Part shown: positions 37,001-47,578 of the stretch, piece by piece
Numbering within the stretch: position 1 is the stretch's first letter
Layout of the letters: every line of letters begins with the position of its first letter
Source: Sipunculus nudus
Taxonomy: Eukaryota; Annelida; Sipuncula; Golfingiida; Sipunculidae
Direction: 5' to 3'
Length of the DNA stretch: 64,000 nt
NCBI GenBank assembly: GCA_026874595.1
Contig: CM049306.1
Span: 75,889,642 to 75,953,641, forward strand
The notes under the pieces: model-generated
The model's input: the letters and a program-made list of their open reading frames with translations, nothing else
Database searches by the model: none
What the model was told of the DNA's origin: nothing
Program-made: the position numbers and the translations under genes

Positions 37001-40000
37001 CTTTCATATTCACTTTTTTATTCTTCCTCGACCTGTTGTACACTGTGTGGCCTGTTCCACTTGTCACTGTTGTCGCTGCTTTTTGGTAATCCTTACACTT
37101 AGCATAACAACCACTAGATGTAGTCAGTGGTCTTACATCGAACTGTGTGGTTAAACATCACTTTTTGATTACTGCAGCTTAATTGCTTGCCAGTCCCACT
37201 TCTGACACCATGTTATGTTGAGTGAAACATGGAGCAAAATGGCCAGTTACACAACAATTCTTTTTATTTGAATGTTTATTTACATTCAGTTAATGGTGCA
37301 GAGCTAAATTTTGTATATATAGTCTTTTCTTGTAATATTTGCACATGTATAGAATACTCATGTAATCACTTTACAGTATGTGACTGAGCTTTATTTATTT
37401 TGACTTGGGATGGACTCGGCCTGGCCTGCTTTCTCATGTCCTTACCTCCAAGTCCAAGGACAAGTCCAAGTCCCTAAAAAAGTGGACTTGAGTTTGGACT
37501 CAAGTGGAAATCCAGCCTCAAGTCCTACACCACTGACTGTCCAACCTTTTAACTGCAGCTAATGCGAAATGGTTGAATCAAAATTTTAATGTTTTTTAGC
37601 CCTCAGCCCTTAGGCTGATAGGCTATTGCTCTCACCCAAGCTGTCCGTCCGTCCGTCCGTCTGGCGTCCTTTAACTTTTACCTTGTGAGCGGGATATCTC
37701 TTAAAGGATTCACCGCCGGAATTTTATTTCTTCGGTGAATATGTATATCGACAAAATCTCGGTCAAGTTGGAAGATGGGTGACCTTCACCTATTTATCTA
37801 CGTTTTTGAGCTGATTATAGAAAAATGCTTAGAAGCTTATTTCTCAGGAACCAATGGGTGGATTTTCACAAAACTTAAAATGATCATTGGGACTGATGGT
37901 CTGTACCTGCTGCACAAGTTTGGTGGCGCCACCTACAATTTCTAATTTTTAATGAATTTTTATCGGATTTTTTAACTTTGGCCTTGTGAGCGGGATATCT
38001 CTAAAAGGATTCACTGCCGGAATTGTATTTCTTCGGTGAAGATGTATATCGACAAAATCTCAGTCAAGTTGGAAGATGGGTGACCTTGACCTATTTGTCT
38101 ACGTTTTAGAGCTGATTATAGAAAAATGCTTAGAAGCTTATTTCTCAGGAACCAATGGGTGGATTTTCACAAAACTTACCATGGTCATTGGAACTGATGG
38201 TCTGTACCTGCTGCACAAGTTTGGTGGCGCCATCTAGAATTTCTAATTTTTAATGAATTTTTATCAGATTTTTCAACTTTGGCCTTGTGAGCGGGATATC
38301 TCTAAAAGGATTCACCGTAGAAATTTCATTTCTTCTTTGAAGATGTATATCAACAAAATCTCAGTCAAGTTCAAAGATGGGTGACCTTGACCTATTTTTC
38401 TATGTTTTAGAGCTGCTTATAGAAAAACACTAAGAAGCTTATTTCTCAGGAACCCTTGGGTGGATTTTCACAAAACTTATTGTGGTCATTGAGACTGATG
38501 GTCTGTACCTGCTGCACAAGTTTGGTGGCACCATCTACAGTTTCTGATTTTTAATGAATTTTTATCAGATTTTTCAACTGTGGGCTTGTATGCAGGATAT
38601 CTCTAAAAGGATTCATCATAGAATTTTCATTTTTTCGGTGAAGATGTATAGCAACAGAATCTCAGTCAAGTTCGAAGATGGGTGACCTTGACCTATTTTT
38701 CTATGTTTTAGAGCTGATTATAAAAAAAAACACTTAGAAGCTTAATTCTCAGGAACCATTGGATGGATTTTCACAAAACTTACTATGGTCATAGGGACTG
38801 ATGGTCTGTACCTGCTGCACAAGTTTGGGGGCGCCACCTACAATTTCTGATTTTTTTATGATTTTTTTTTTTGGAATTTTCAACTGTGGCCTTGTGAGCA
38901 GGAGATCTTCTAAAAGCATTTGGTGGATTGTTATGAAACATGGTACATACCTCTCCAGTTGAAATTTATAACTGAGACATGTACAGATATACATCCATGA
39001 GAGAACAAATATTTGATCTTGTTACTGTTACCACCTGTAAACACTGTTCTTTTGGCTGAGGGCTTTTATCAGCTTCTGCTGATATTCTAGTTTCTTCATG
39101 GAAACCTTAATTATATTTTTTTATGAATCATGATACTAATAAAATTTTTGTTTGTTTTTTTTTTTGCAGGGAAGCAGAAATCGTTTTTGTGGTGGATGAT
39201 GGTAGTTGCAAAAAACGAGTGAAAATTAAAAAATCAATACTGGAATTACAGTGCCTACAAACAGAAGTAAAAAAAAAGTTCAGTCTTACAAAAATGCCTG
39301 CTTTGGATGTTTACCTGGCTGAAATGAATGAGTACTGTGAAGTTGATGAAGACATGTGCCAAGAATGGAGGAAAGCATGTGAAGTTGTGCCGAAGAAGCT
39401 GAGAATTCGTGACCAGGCTGGTGTTTTGAATAATAACACATCAGCTGAAGCCATACAACCCAGTGATACAGCAGATGATACATCAGACAGACCAGTGTAA
39501 ATATCAATCAGTTTGAAGCTTACTATACTCTGTTCCATCAACCTGTGTCCACATCTTTTTTTTTTTTAGATAATTTTCTCAAAAGTCTATATACTTCAGT
39601 AATTCACTAGAAAACTACATATGGAAGTAACAACCTAATTCAGAATTTTAAATAAATCACCAAAAAAGTTTTGGTCTCCTCACAATGATCTGGCAGATCA
39701 GATCAGATGTGTCCCTGCATGAGTAGCCATCTTTGTTTCAGCTGGTAATATTTTAAGAGTGTTTACATGACAACATCCAATCAGCAGTTGTCCATTGAGA
39801 CTGCTTTTAAATGTGACCAGTGACTTGTCCACCATAGGTAGGTCTGATATGTTGTTAAATTTAGCCTGATTTATCATATCTTTAAATTCCAGTACTTCTG
39901 TCACTTAAATAAGGTGTAAGGTAACTGTTCATAAAATTACCTTGTTGAAAATACGGCCTCTTTTTCCCCTACCCTGCACTATTAATTTTTCCTTTGGACA

Positions 40001-43000
40001 GTAATTATAAAATTTTCATAGCATAAAACAGGTTGACATGAGGGGATGAAACACACTAAAGTATAAAATTTTGTTAGTGTCTACACACAACTTTTTTTAA
40101 CAGAAGCCACATTCAGACCTCCAACAGGATTGCATAACAAAAATATAGTCACCTATGCACCTGTGAACCTGAGAATATGGGCCATATAAGTTAATGCAAA
40201 CAGGGGTTGGGGGAACTTCTTCTTGAATGAACCTTGGTATATGGGCCAAATAAGTGAATGCAAACACATTTTGGGGTCCATCCCACAATAAGGACAGCCC
40301 ACATAGCAGAGGCTCATAAGAATTCAGATTTCTAATTATATTCACTTTACCTAGATTTGATTGAAAACAGCATACATGGGAATCCAGTTCAATGTGGAAC
40401 TCAGCCTGAGTGAGTCTTCTTTGGGATTCCAGTGTACACTAATTGAGATTAGAATTCAAGTGTAAACTGGTTAACATTCAGTTCACATGCCAGGGAATTC
40501 TCTAGTAAACCATGCATTAATATTTGAATCCCGGTCACTACAAGTTATCTGAGGAACATTCCTACAATATAATATAACTTGACTGATTACTTGAGTAGAA
40601 GAAGAGTCTTATTCAGGAAGGATTTATTTCCAGGATAATTTTCCTTTCATGAATAAAAGATTGATATGCAAGTGAACAAAAAAAAACAATCACAGTATAA
40701 CCTGACAGTTATCTATCAGTTTCCAAACATGAATCAGAGTACACTAAAATTTTTTTCAGTGTCTATTCCAAAGTCAACTGTTGTGGAAGTCAACCAGGTT
40801 ATGTTGGAATTCCAATCACAACTGACTACTGGTATCATAAATTGTGTTAACTGGTGGAGTTTTGAACCAAATTGGATTCCTATGGCCACTAACAATATCA
40901 TACCAGTGTGTCACACAGGATTATTGGGGAGACAATCTTATTTAGGGATGTTCTGTTTTATTATTTTACTCTTTATGAATTAGTGACAATAACATTAAGT
41001 TCTGAGGCAATGTTTAAAGCCCTTTCTGATTTTCTGGAAAATCCAAAAAAGGCAAATTCCAGAATAATTGATGCATGGATTTTCATGAATCTAATGTAAA
41101 CAGACTGGATGCATTTTTAGCCAAACTTTTCAACCCATACCTTCCATCTAGTACATATAGCTAAACTGCCAATAGGGTAACCCTTATTGAATTTGAGGTC
41201 CAAAGGTCAAGGTCATAGGGGCCATCTATCCACAAATTAGCTTCCAGATGTTAACTCTAGTTTGGTTTGACATTTTGGTTTCAAACATGACTTATGTGTG
41301 GCCAATCACCAATGTAAGAATCCTATGATGGGGTCACAAGGTTAAAGTTCAAGCTCACAGGACCATTTCCTTTAAACAAATTGTGGATCCATTTTAAGCC
41401 TACATTACATTACAAACCTTCCATCTTCCAGATATTGCTCACCTGAAAATAGGGGAAGATTCTTTTCGATTTGGGGTCACACGGTGAAAGGTCAATCAAG
41501 TTCACAGGGCCAGTCCATTCTCAAATTATTTTATGGACGATGACTCTGGTTTGAAAAGACATATTGGTTTCAAACTTGATTTATAATGACCAACCACTAA
41601 AGTAAGAATAATTTGGATTTCAGGATCCTGAGGTGAAAGGTGAAGGTCACAGGACCCACATCTTTAAAATAATTGTGGATGCATTGTAAATCAAACATTT
41701 AATCCCAAACCTTCCATCTTTCACATAAGGCTTACCTGCCCAAAGTGGAAGAAATCTGTAGATTATGAGGTTACCTGGTCAAAGGTCAAGGTCACTGGAC
41801 CCACATTTTGAAAAAAAAAAAAAAAATATCCTTGTGGACACATTAGGCTGAGCGTCCAGACCATTAGGCCCTTATTTAAATATCCTAAAAGACATATACT
41901 GAGTCATAAAATTCATAGCAGTTGTACTAACTACATCAGGATTCAATTCATATGCATCTATGATTTACAGAGTCAGAGAACAAGAAGAGGAGGGATGGAT
42001 AGTTGAAGGTTAGTTACGCAACACAACTCTCCAGTAAATATGTTAGAAGTGGGAAAATGAGCATGCAGCTTCAAACCTAAATGTTCAATTATAACACTTA
42101 AAATGTATATAATCAAATACAAAAGGTTCTTATCCCAAACTGGTTATGTATCATTTTAGTTGGGAATAACTGAATCAAGGTGCACCTTCCTGTACAATCC
42201 TTAACAACCTGATGTTTATGTTAAAAAAAATAATCCCTCCAAATAAAAGCATACATTTGAAAACTAGAATAGCAACCACTGTGTATTCACCAATTCACTG
42301 GGGTATGGACTGAGTCAGGCAAGTAAAGTCTCCTGGCTTTAAGAGTCTTTGAAATGTCTTGCCTTTGAGGAATTAAAGTATCCCTAGGGACTGGCAGTTC
42401 CACCTTTTGAATAGGCCTTGGCTTGTGACTTTTTACAGATCTATTCATAGCCAGTGTCAATGTTCAGTGGTAAAATAGTTTATAGTTTGTACCACAAGCA
42501 TGTGCAGAGGGAAGGCCCCATTAAGGTCCATGGTAAACACTTTTTTCATATTGATAAATGAAGCAACTTGAGAGGAATGTGAAAAGGCCCCCCCCCCCCT
42601 CCCCATTTTCAGCTGCCTTTTCAGACCAATTTTTGCAGCCTGGACCCTATCCCCCTTTTCAAGACCTGGGGAGCGGTTGGTAGCAAAAGGCTGATGATGT
42701 CAACCTCTTCATTAGCAGTCTTAAAAAGTGACTGACAGATGCAACTGATTGCTTACAAACAATCCAGGAAGGGTCTGGTCACCCTGGATCTTCCCCCTGG
42801 ATCTGCTTCTAAAGATCTCACATATGTAACCCAGGTTGTTTTCCCCTATTGTCGGGCTGTGCAGCCTGTCATGGCTGGGTTGAACAAATTCAGTCTAAAT
42901 ATAGCTAAAGTGGCTAAATGTTGGCTGTATATGATTATAGTGTTTATTATATGCCCATAAACACTGCTGTAGTCCAATATAACTGCATGCAGCAGCTTTT

Positions 43001-46000
43001 AAGAGTACCATTTTGCTGGTAGTTTAGAAAGTAATGTAATTCTGAGAAAGTCACTTTTGGTCTTGTGAGGCCCTTTTCACACTTACAACTATTTATAGAT
43101 GATATGCGAACATGGAGTTACAAAGGAGTGTTTCTGATGATTTCAGGGGCCTGTGTTACGCTTACAGCCCATATTATGTGATCTTTTAATTATTGTGCTT
43201 TATTTTACATTCTGTAAATGCAATGATATACAGTTAAAAAGAAAAATATATAGAAATTGTGTTTTATTAGCAGACATTTTATATCAGAGGTGACAAAAAC
43301 AGAAGTGAGATATCCCTGGTTCTTTTATGGTTGGACGATCTTCTCTCATATAAGAATCGTTGCAATGAATATTTGTTCATTTAATATTTGATAAAAGGTT
43401 GTCACTGTATCCCATGAAGGTATGAAGGTCACTTGAAGGTATTTAACAACACATTTAATTCTTGTTCCATTGTGCCACCAGCACATGCACAACCATAGAC
43501 TTACATGACTGTTGGTGTTTCAAGAACATGAAAGTTCAAATTATTTGATCACCATGTAATTTTCATGGTAATAATTGTGTAATATCCTCTAAAGATTTGA
43601 CCTTTAGTCAAATTATTTCTTTTTATTGGTTGAATATTCAGAATAAATATGTTTTAAAAATTCTTTCTTCAGTTCGTGAGAAGTTAAGGGATTACAAGAG
43701 CAACTTCCCAAATCCAGCTTCTCAAATTTTGCCAAAGATGTTGAAAGAACGTATCCGGACCAGCTATGCAACACTGGTCAGGCAGCTGCCCATAAGCAAC
43801 AGCCAGTTACTTGACTACTTGGTCCAAATGAAAACAGTTAATGAAACTACAAAGGAAATCATTCAGGTATATGTTTATCCATGTATTTTGCTCATTTTCA
43901 GTTTGATTTACACTTATGTGAATAATTAATGGGTCTGAGTTCTGGCTTACTCTATGTATATATTGATGAACTGTAGCTAACTCCTGCCAAGAAAGATTTT
44001 TTTTTAACAGCTCTGTAACAGATTGTTTTTATAAAAACTGTTAGTAAACATGATACATACATCCATGTTGATACACAGAAAACACATGTGGTTTGTTGCT
44101 AATGTGCTGAAGTTAAAAGGAGAACACCATTTGAAAGGTTAATACACCTTTTTAAAGGTTAAAACATCATTTGCAAAACTATGGTTCATCTGACCTGGCA
44201 CCTGATGTTGTTATTGAATGTAAAAAACTAATTGACAGATTTCTATCATATTATGCATAAACATAGATTTGGGTTATTGGATGTGCTTAATATAAATTGG
44301 GATCATGACCATAAATGTTTCCATATTTGGTGAAAATCACACAAAATCTCAATAAGAGATGAAGTTCCAGAATAGGGGATCCATTACCGGGTTCACAGTT
44401 GATGAGTATTTTGAAAATTTAGTTCTTAAATTGTGCATTAATTTTTTATAGGGGAAGGTATGGGAGGGATTGTACCCCTGCCATAATGAGAAAAGTTTTA
44501 AATATGTAAACAGGACATTTTAGTAAGGCATTTTTGTCACCAAAGAAATAGGAATATTTTCCTTTCCATAACCCTATTCTCTTCAATGTCTAAAGGTGGT
44601 TTCCCACAACAACTGTTTGTACCAGCATTTTCCATCATTTTATTAAAATCGGAGAAATTAGTCCAAATTTCAGTGAAATTACATTTGCAAGAGGGAATTT
44701 TCTTATTCACACTACAAAAGTTTGAGTCCAGCCCATATCCACTTTTACGAACGTTTTCTAACGTTCCATTAATTTCTTATTAGCGAGGGCAAACTTTTCC
44801 TAACTTAGACCTAGTGTATGTGCAGAGGTCCTAACTAAGGAGAACTTAGGTAAACAAATACTCAGCATAGGTCAGCTAAGATCAACATTTACTTCCAAAC
44901 ATTGGCAAATTTTCAGCATGTTGAAAATTTTCAAAGAAATCAACATTCCCCATCCTCCGCCAGCTTTCATCAATTTTTACCAGCAGAGCTAGATGTTTGC
45001 TGACCCAATGGTTAAAAACATTGGAGTGCACTGCTGGGTCCGCCACTGAAATTTTTTTTGCCTAAGAATACACATATCTCAGGGGGGCAGCTGCCTCCCC
45101 AGAGGCTACAGTACTGCTGAGTGGTTGAAAAAGTGTACTTTAAAAACTATTAAAAATATCACATGGAAATGAATGTATATTTCATAAATACATAAACGAC
45201 CAGAAAAAAATGCTTAATCAGGTTAAGTTTGTATACTAGTATATATAATCAGCTGAACTAACATGATTAGTCAGCCTCCTTTGTCCATCTGTCTGTTTGT
45301 CCATCTGTCTGTCTGTTAGACTGGCAGGTTTTGACACTGTTGAACCTAAAAATCTGATATTTGGCATATATTAAGATGTCCCTTAGTTCTCCCACCCAAC
45401 CCCAAATTTAGTCACTGTGACTTCTTTCACTCAAGTTAAAACCCTAAATTTTCCATTAAAATCATATTTTGTCACTTCAAGACTGCCTAATTGACATATT
45501 TACTCATCTATATGTTCCCATAGACATGCCATTATGTCCATATTGCGTAATTTGTAGGAGTTATGGGCCTAAACATGATGTATATTTTCAGAATATCAAT
45601 AATGAGATTTACCAACTTTATATGGTAACTGTTGAAGCAAAAGAGCCTTTTTCCAGCATGTAACTGTATTTAATTGAGATTTAATTGTATACCAGAAATT
45701 AGGTCACAATTTTGTTGTTTTTTTTTAGGTTATAAGCATAAATTTAAAATCAATACCATGAATTTGCCCAAATTTGACCATGGCACATTTTCCCCTTTAA
45801 GCACTGTTAATTTAGTTTTCCCAGCTGGAACACATAAGGATAAATTCTTTTATAATCTGAAATTTAAAAGCAATTGGTAAAAAACTGTAGCTTTTATTCA
45901 AGTTTTCAACCACCATATCAGGTATTGTTTACATGAAGCCAGCCCAGTACAGTGAATATATATATTTTATTAATGTTTCATGAAATATTTTTTAAAAAAC

Positions 46001-47578
46001 AAGGTGGGTTGAGTTATTGGTAAAGTCATTTTGGGAATAGCAGAAGAAAATAATTTAAGAAAAACAGAAAATATTGTATTATTAATGGGGGAAAATACCT
46101 GTGTGACTGTAGATTTAATCATGTTAATCTAAGTATTAACAACTTTATTCATACAATTATTTTAGATAGAAGTTGCAGGAAAACAAGGTAGTTTAAAAAA
46201 ATTTCAAGAAACCTGGAAATATTGCACCTTCATTTGATTTTAAATAAATCATCACCTTCAATGATCAAAATATATATAAATTATGGTCATATTTGTACTT
46301 GTGTAATTATTAACCCTTTACTGTTTAAATTTATTTTAGATTTCCGACAAATTCTGACACTATTTATATTTACACTAACAGCCATATCTTTTCAAGCTTT
46401 TTTTGTATCTTTATCAAATTTTCAACAGTTCCCACTAAGAGGGTTTGCTGAAGATAATTTAAAATCATTGAAACATTGAAATAATTTGCAATATTTTTGT
46501 CCTTAAAGAATCTATACATATCATGGCATTCTAGTTGCCCATTTAGAGTGCTCTTTAGTGGCTTGTAAACAGTAAAGGGTTAATGTTTGTAATTTGTTCT
46601 TTGTATTCCTTTGTTCCCTTTGTTTTGTAAATATGTTCATTTGTATAATAAAAAATATATATCCCATGATTCCACACTCACCTGTATCAGAGAAACCCTC
46701 TCAGCAAATGAGTTTTAAATCAAACACTTTTACATTTCATTTTCAGTCAAGTATGATTTCTTTCTTAATTTAAGTACATAAGGTTTGAAAAATTGAATAT
46801 TACACAAATGTAGTACAAAACTAATGCTTAATTACATTAGTAAACCCATGAAACAAGTTCTGGATTTAATAAATGACATAATTATATATAGTTAACCATA
46901 CATGCTTAGGGTCAATTCCAATTTTTCCTTATTTGAGAATTAAATGGGTTCATGCCACAATTATCATTTGTTGCACAGAGTAATGTTTACAAGATTGGCT
47001 TACATGCTTATCAAATTTGGTTTATTCTACTTAGAAAATGGAAAACTTTGATATTTCAAATTGATAAATTATGTGTGTGTTATTATACTTTGATCAACTC
47101 ATCTCCAATTTCTTTCTTTTCTTAGAATTTACTTCCATATTACAGTCACTTAGTTGAGATACTAATATTAAAATAAGTAATCATGAAAGGCTCCTACATC
47201 ATTCATGTAGCCAATAAAAGTACACAGATTACTCCAGAGATGTGTATTTTGTACATTTCTCAAATAATGATCATATAAAGCATTTGCTGTTGACTGATTT
47301 CAATATGTATGGTTTTAATAAACATATTCTCATAATCAATTTCAGCCGAGTGCCATATGACCCATATACAGTAATTGTTTTTTGCCAGGGATGCAATCTT
47401 TCATTTGTAATTTTTTAATCTGTTTCAGGGAACGAATGTCCGGTCTGAACGTGCCAGTATAATACTGGATAACCTCATGAGAGGGACAGTCAAGGACTAT
47501 TTCAACCTCTGTGAGGCTTTAATTGAGGTTGGCTCAGCACATCTAGTAAAGAACTGCCTACTGCCAAAACAGAACTAG
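28013..47578 (+). CDS. Beta-grasp (CIDE-N/PB1-like) plus CARD protein, six coding exons
   Basis: Spliced from 28013-28059, 31074-31148, 39170-39496, 41971-42008, 43673-43866 and 47429-47578: 831 nt, 276 residues plus TAG. Intron phases are 2, 2, 2, 1, 0, and the frame stays open throughout. Residues 1-40 are polar and Ser/Pro/Gly-rich. Residues about 44-121 look like a ubiquitin-like beta-grasp domain (FVVDDG, KKFSL, LDVY, CEVDED, KKLRI). Residues about 122-162 form an acidic linker. Residues about 186-272 fit a CARD: LLDYL, then after the last intron FNLCEALIEVGSAHLV, matching the family's final helices. CARDs make homotypic contacts in apoptosis and innate immune signalling. A role as a cytosolic adaptor is inferred. 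No signal peptide, membrane segment or catalytic domain is visible. A divergent paralogue lies at 9256-14928 on the other strand. The micro-exon is the weakest part. Confidence 0.72.
28207..29008 (+). mobile_element. Possible solo LTR in intron 1 of the CARD gene
   Basis: A stretch with a different base composition runs from TGTCTCTTTTATTG to CTAGTGTTACA. Near its end it has AATAAA (28922) and an LTR-like tail (CATTCCCCTAGACATTTCAC). GTTACAGA occurs at both edges. No internal retroelement accompanies it, and the boundaries are uncertain. Confidence 0.35.
29723..30902. repeat. 25-bp minisatellite, about 47 copies
   Basis: The unit is close to TTTTCACTGATGTCTATGACTGGAC (25 bases), with variants at the GACTGG/GTCTGG position. 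Runs of several variants recur in the same order (for example near 29920-30020 and 30090-30180), so the array has higher-order structure. It lies in intron 1 of the CARD gene. The unit is not a multiple of three, and neither strand keeps an open frame. Confidence 0.95.
31074..31148 (+). CDS. Exon 2 of the beta-grasp/CARD gene (Ser/Gly/Pro linker)
   Basis: This 75-nt exon is bounded by TTGTATTACAG and GTATGT and is phase 2 at both ends. It encodes a Ser/Gln-rich stretch ending in FPGPGQRLAG. The paralogue's exon 2 ends in LPGQGRRLIG with the same donor GTATGT, so a PGxGxRLxG motif directly before the beta-grasp domain is conserved. The pairing with exons 1 and 3 rests on intron phase and on this match. 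Confidence 0.7.
31521..33176 (+). mobile_element. Dispersed repeat of the TCAGCTGA / GACCCATGGGTCC family, with AGGTCA arrays
   Basis: Starts TTTTAGCTCAGCTGACTGAA and ends AGACCCATGGGTCCCT. Inside, GGTCAAAGGTCAAGGTCAC or a close variant recurs about every 140-300 bases (near 32290, 32420, 32575, 32710, 32860, 33005). It sits in intron 2 of the CARD gene. No open frame of note. Confidence 0.6.
33365..33627. mobile_element. TAA-flanked MITE, copy 2
   Basis: Inverted orientation relative to the copy at 22794-23079, with the same GGCC-A-run terminal repeats and a GCCCGCGTCAATTTTAACCC interior. TAA flanks both ends (33362-33364, 33628-33630). In intron 2 of the CARD gene. Confidence 0.78.
34353..37211 (-). 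pseudogene. Degraded Ty3/Gypsy-type retroelement (protease, RT, integrase remnants)
   Basis: Reading leftwards on the minus strand there is a primer-binding-like TGGTGTCAGAAGTGGG near 37188-37203, then a protease motif LDSGA near 36890-36910. An RT N-terminal part follows at 36672-36316 (LTGLGRLPGHYHI, PIPGGSQLKAKLDSM, SSMVV). The RT palm remnant is at 35566-35369, with the usual DD replaced by NN (NNILVY). Next come an integrase zinc-finger and core start at 35067-34855 (HASYLGIQY, CEIC; the first core Asp reads Val) and a tail at 34535-34353. Stops and frame breaks separate the blocks. Most of gag is missing, since protease lies only about 300 bases from the primer site. A MITE splits the RT. 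It lies antisense in intron 2 of the CARD gene. Confidence 0.82.
35622..36233. mobile_element. 612-bp MITE nested in the Gypsy reverse transcriptase
   Basis: The ends AGGTGGTTTTCCATAAGTGC and GCACTTATGGAAAAGCACCT are inverted repeats. TAA flanks both sides (35619-35621, 36234-36236). Inside each end is an array of GCGTAGTCCGTAT-like 12-mers. It interrupts the RT between its N-terminal part and the palm remnant, so it inserted after the Gypsy element. Probably PIF/Harbinger-like from the 3-bp target. Confidence 0.8.
37597..39090 (+). mobile_element. 1.5-kb element with four 300-bp tandem units and a Helitron-like 3' end
   Basis: The ends share AGCCCTCAGCC and GGCTGAGGGCT. Four units of about 300 bp repeat at 37802, 38101, 38403 and 38705, as judged by the GAGCTGATTATAGAAAAA phrase. 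Each unit carries GGTGGCGCCA(C/T)C. The right end is a hairpin, TATCAGC-TTCT-GCTGATA (39067-39084), followed by CTAG (39087-39090), as in Helitron termini. It ends 79 bases before exon 3 of the CARD gene. Confidence 0.6.
39170..39496 (+). CDS. Exon 3: ubiquitin-like beta-grasp domain
   Basis: A T-rich tract ending in GCAG opens the exon at 39170. The donor is GTAAAT at 39497, phase 2, at the same place as the paralogue's GTAAGT. The exon encodes 108 codons: a beta-grasp domain with strand-like FVVDD and KRVKI, a helix around LQTEVKKKFSL, then LDVYL, YCEVDED and KKLRI, followed by a Thr/Asp-rich tail. The frame hits TAA at 39498, two bases past the donor, so intron retention would give a short protein without the CARD. 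Similarity to CIDE-N, PB1 or RA domains is by pattern only. Confidence 0.8.
41097..41872 (+). repeat. Fragment of the dispersed AGGTCA-bearing repeat
   Basis: Units with AAAGGTCAAGGTCA (41209, 41780) and the family end GGCTGAGCGTCCAGACCATT. The left end is truncated. It ends 98 bases before the micro-exon. Confidence 0.55.
41971..42008 (+). CDS. Exon 4: putative 38-nt micro-exon
   Basis: ATGATTTACAG precedes the exon and GTTAGT follows it. It takes a phase 2 intron at its start and leaves phase 1 at its end, which is exactly what is needed to join exon 3 to the CARD exon. It encodes an acidic segment (VREQEEEGWIVE). Direct joining of exon 3 to the CARD exon would break the frame. Splicing 39494 as phase 0 to an acceptor at 43640 is the alternative, but it uses weaker sites. 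Confidence 0.5.
42009..43672. other. Intron 4 of the CARD gene; no other gene seen
   Basis: Includes a C-run at 42589-42598 and CT-rich sequence up to 42660. The minus-strand and plus-strand frames here lack recognisable domains. Confidence 0.4.
43673..43866 (+). CDS. Exon 5: first half of the CARD
   Basis: The acceptor TTCTTTCTTCAG ends at 43672 and the donor GTATAT follows 43866. The exon enters in phase 1 and leaves in phase 0. It encodes a basic lead-in (VREKLRDYK, SNFPNP) and helices 1-3 of a CARD: KERIRTSYATLVRQL, then SQLLDYLVQM and TVNETTKEIIQ. The spacing of hydrophobic residues and the LLDYL motif fit CARD helices 1-3. Confidence 0.78.
45249..47368 (+). repeat. Dispersed repeat of the TCAGCTGA / GACCCAT family in intron 5
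   Basis: Starts TCAGCTGAACTAACATGATT, with TTTGTCCATCTGTCTG soon after, and ends TTCAGCCGAGTGCCATATGA followed by CCCATATAC. Interior is AT-rich. The end of the element lies about 60 bases before the last CARD exon. Confidence 0.5.
47429..47578 (+). CDS. Exon 6: second half of the CARD and stop
   Basis: TCTGTTTCAG precedes the exon, which opens in phase 0 and ends at TAG 47576-47578. It encodes 49 residues: SERASIILDNLM, then FNLCEALIEVGSAHLVKNCL, the helix 4-6 signature of CARDs (FxxLCxAL, GxxHLvxxL). The protein ends a few residues after helix 6, so the CARD is C-terminal. ATTAAA at 47947-47952 is a possible poly(A) signal about 370 bases downstream, though it sits at the start of an A-run. 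Confidence 0.78.
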   Translation, partial: GTNVRSERASIILDNLMRGTVKDYFNLCEALIEVGSAHLVKNCLLPKQN

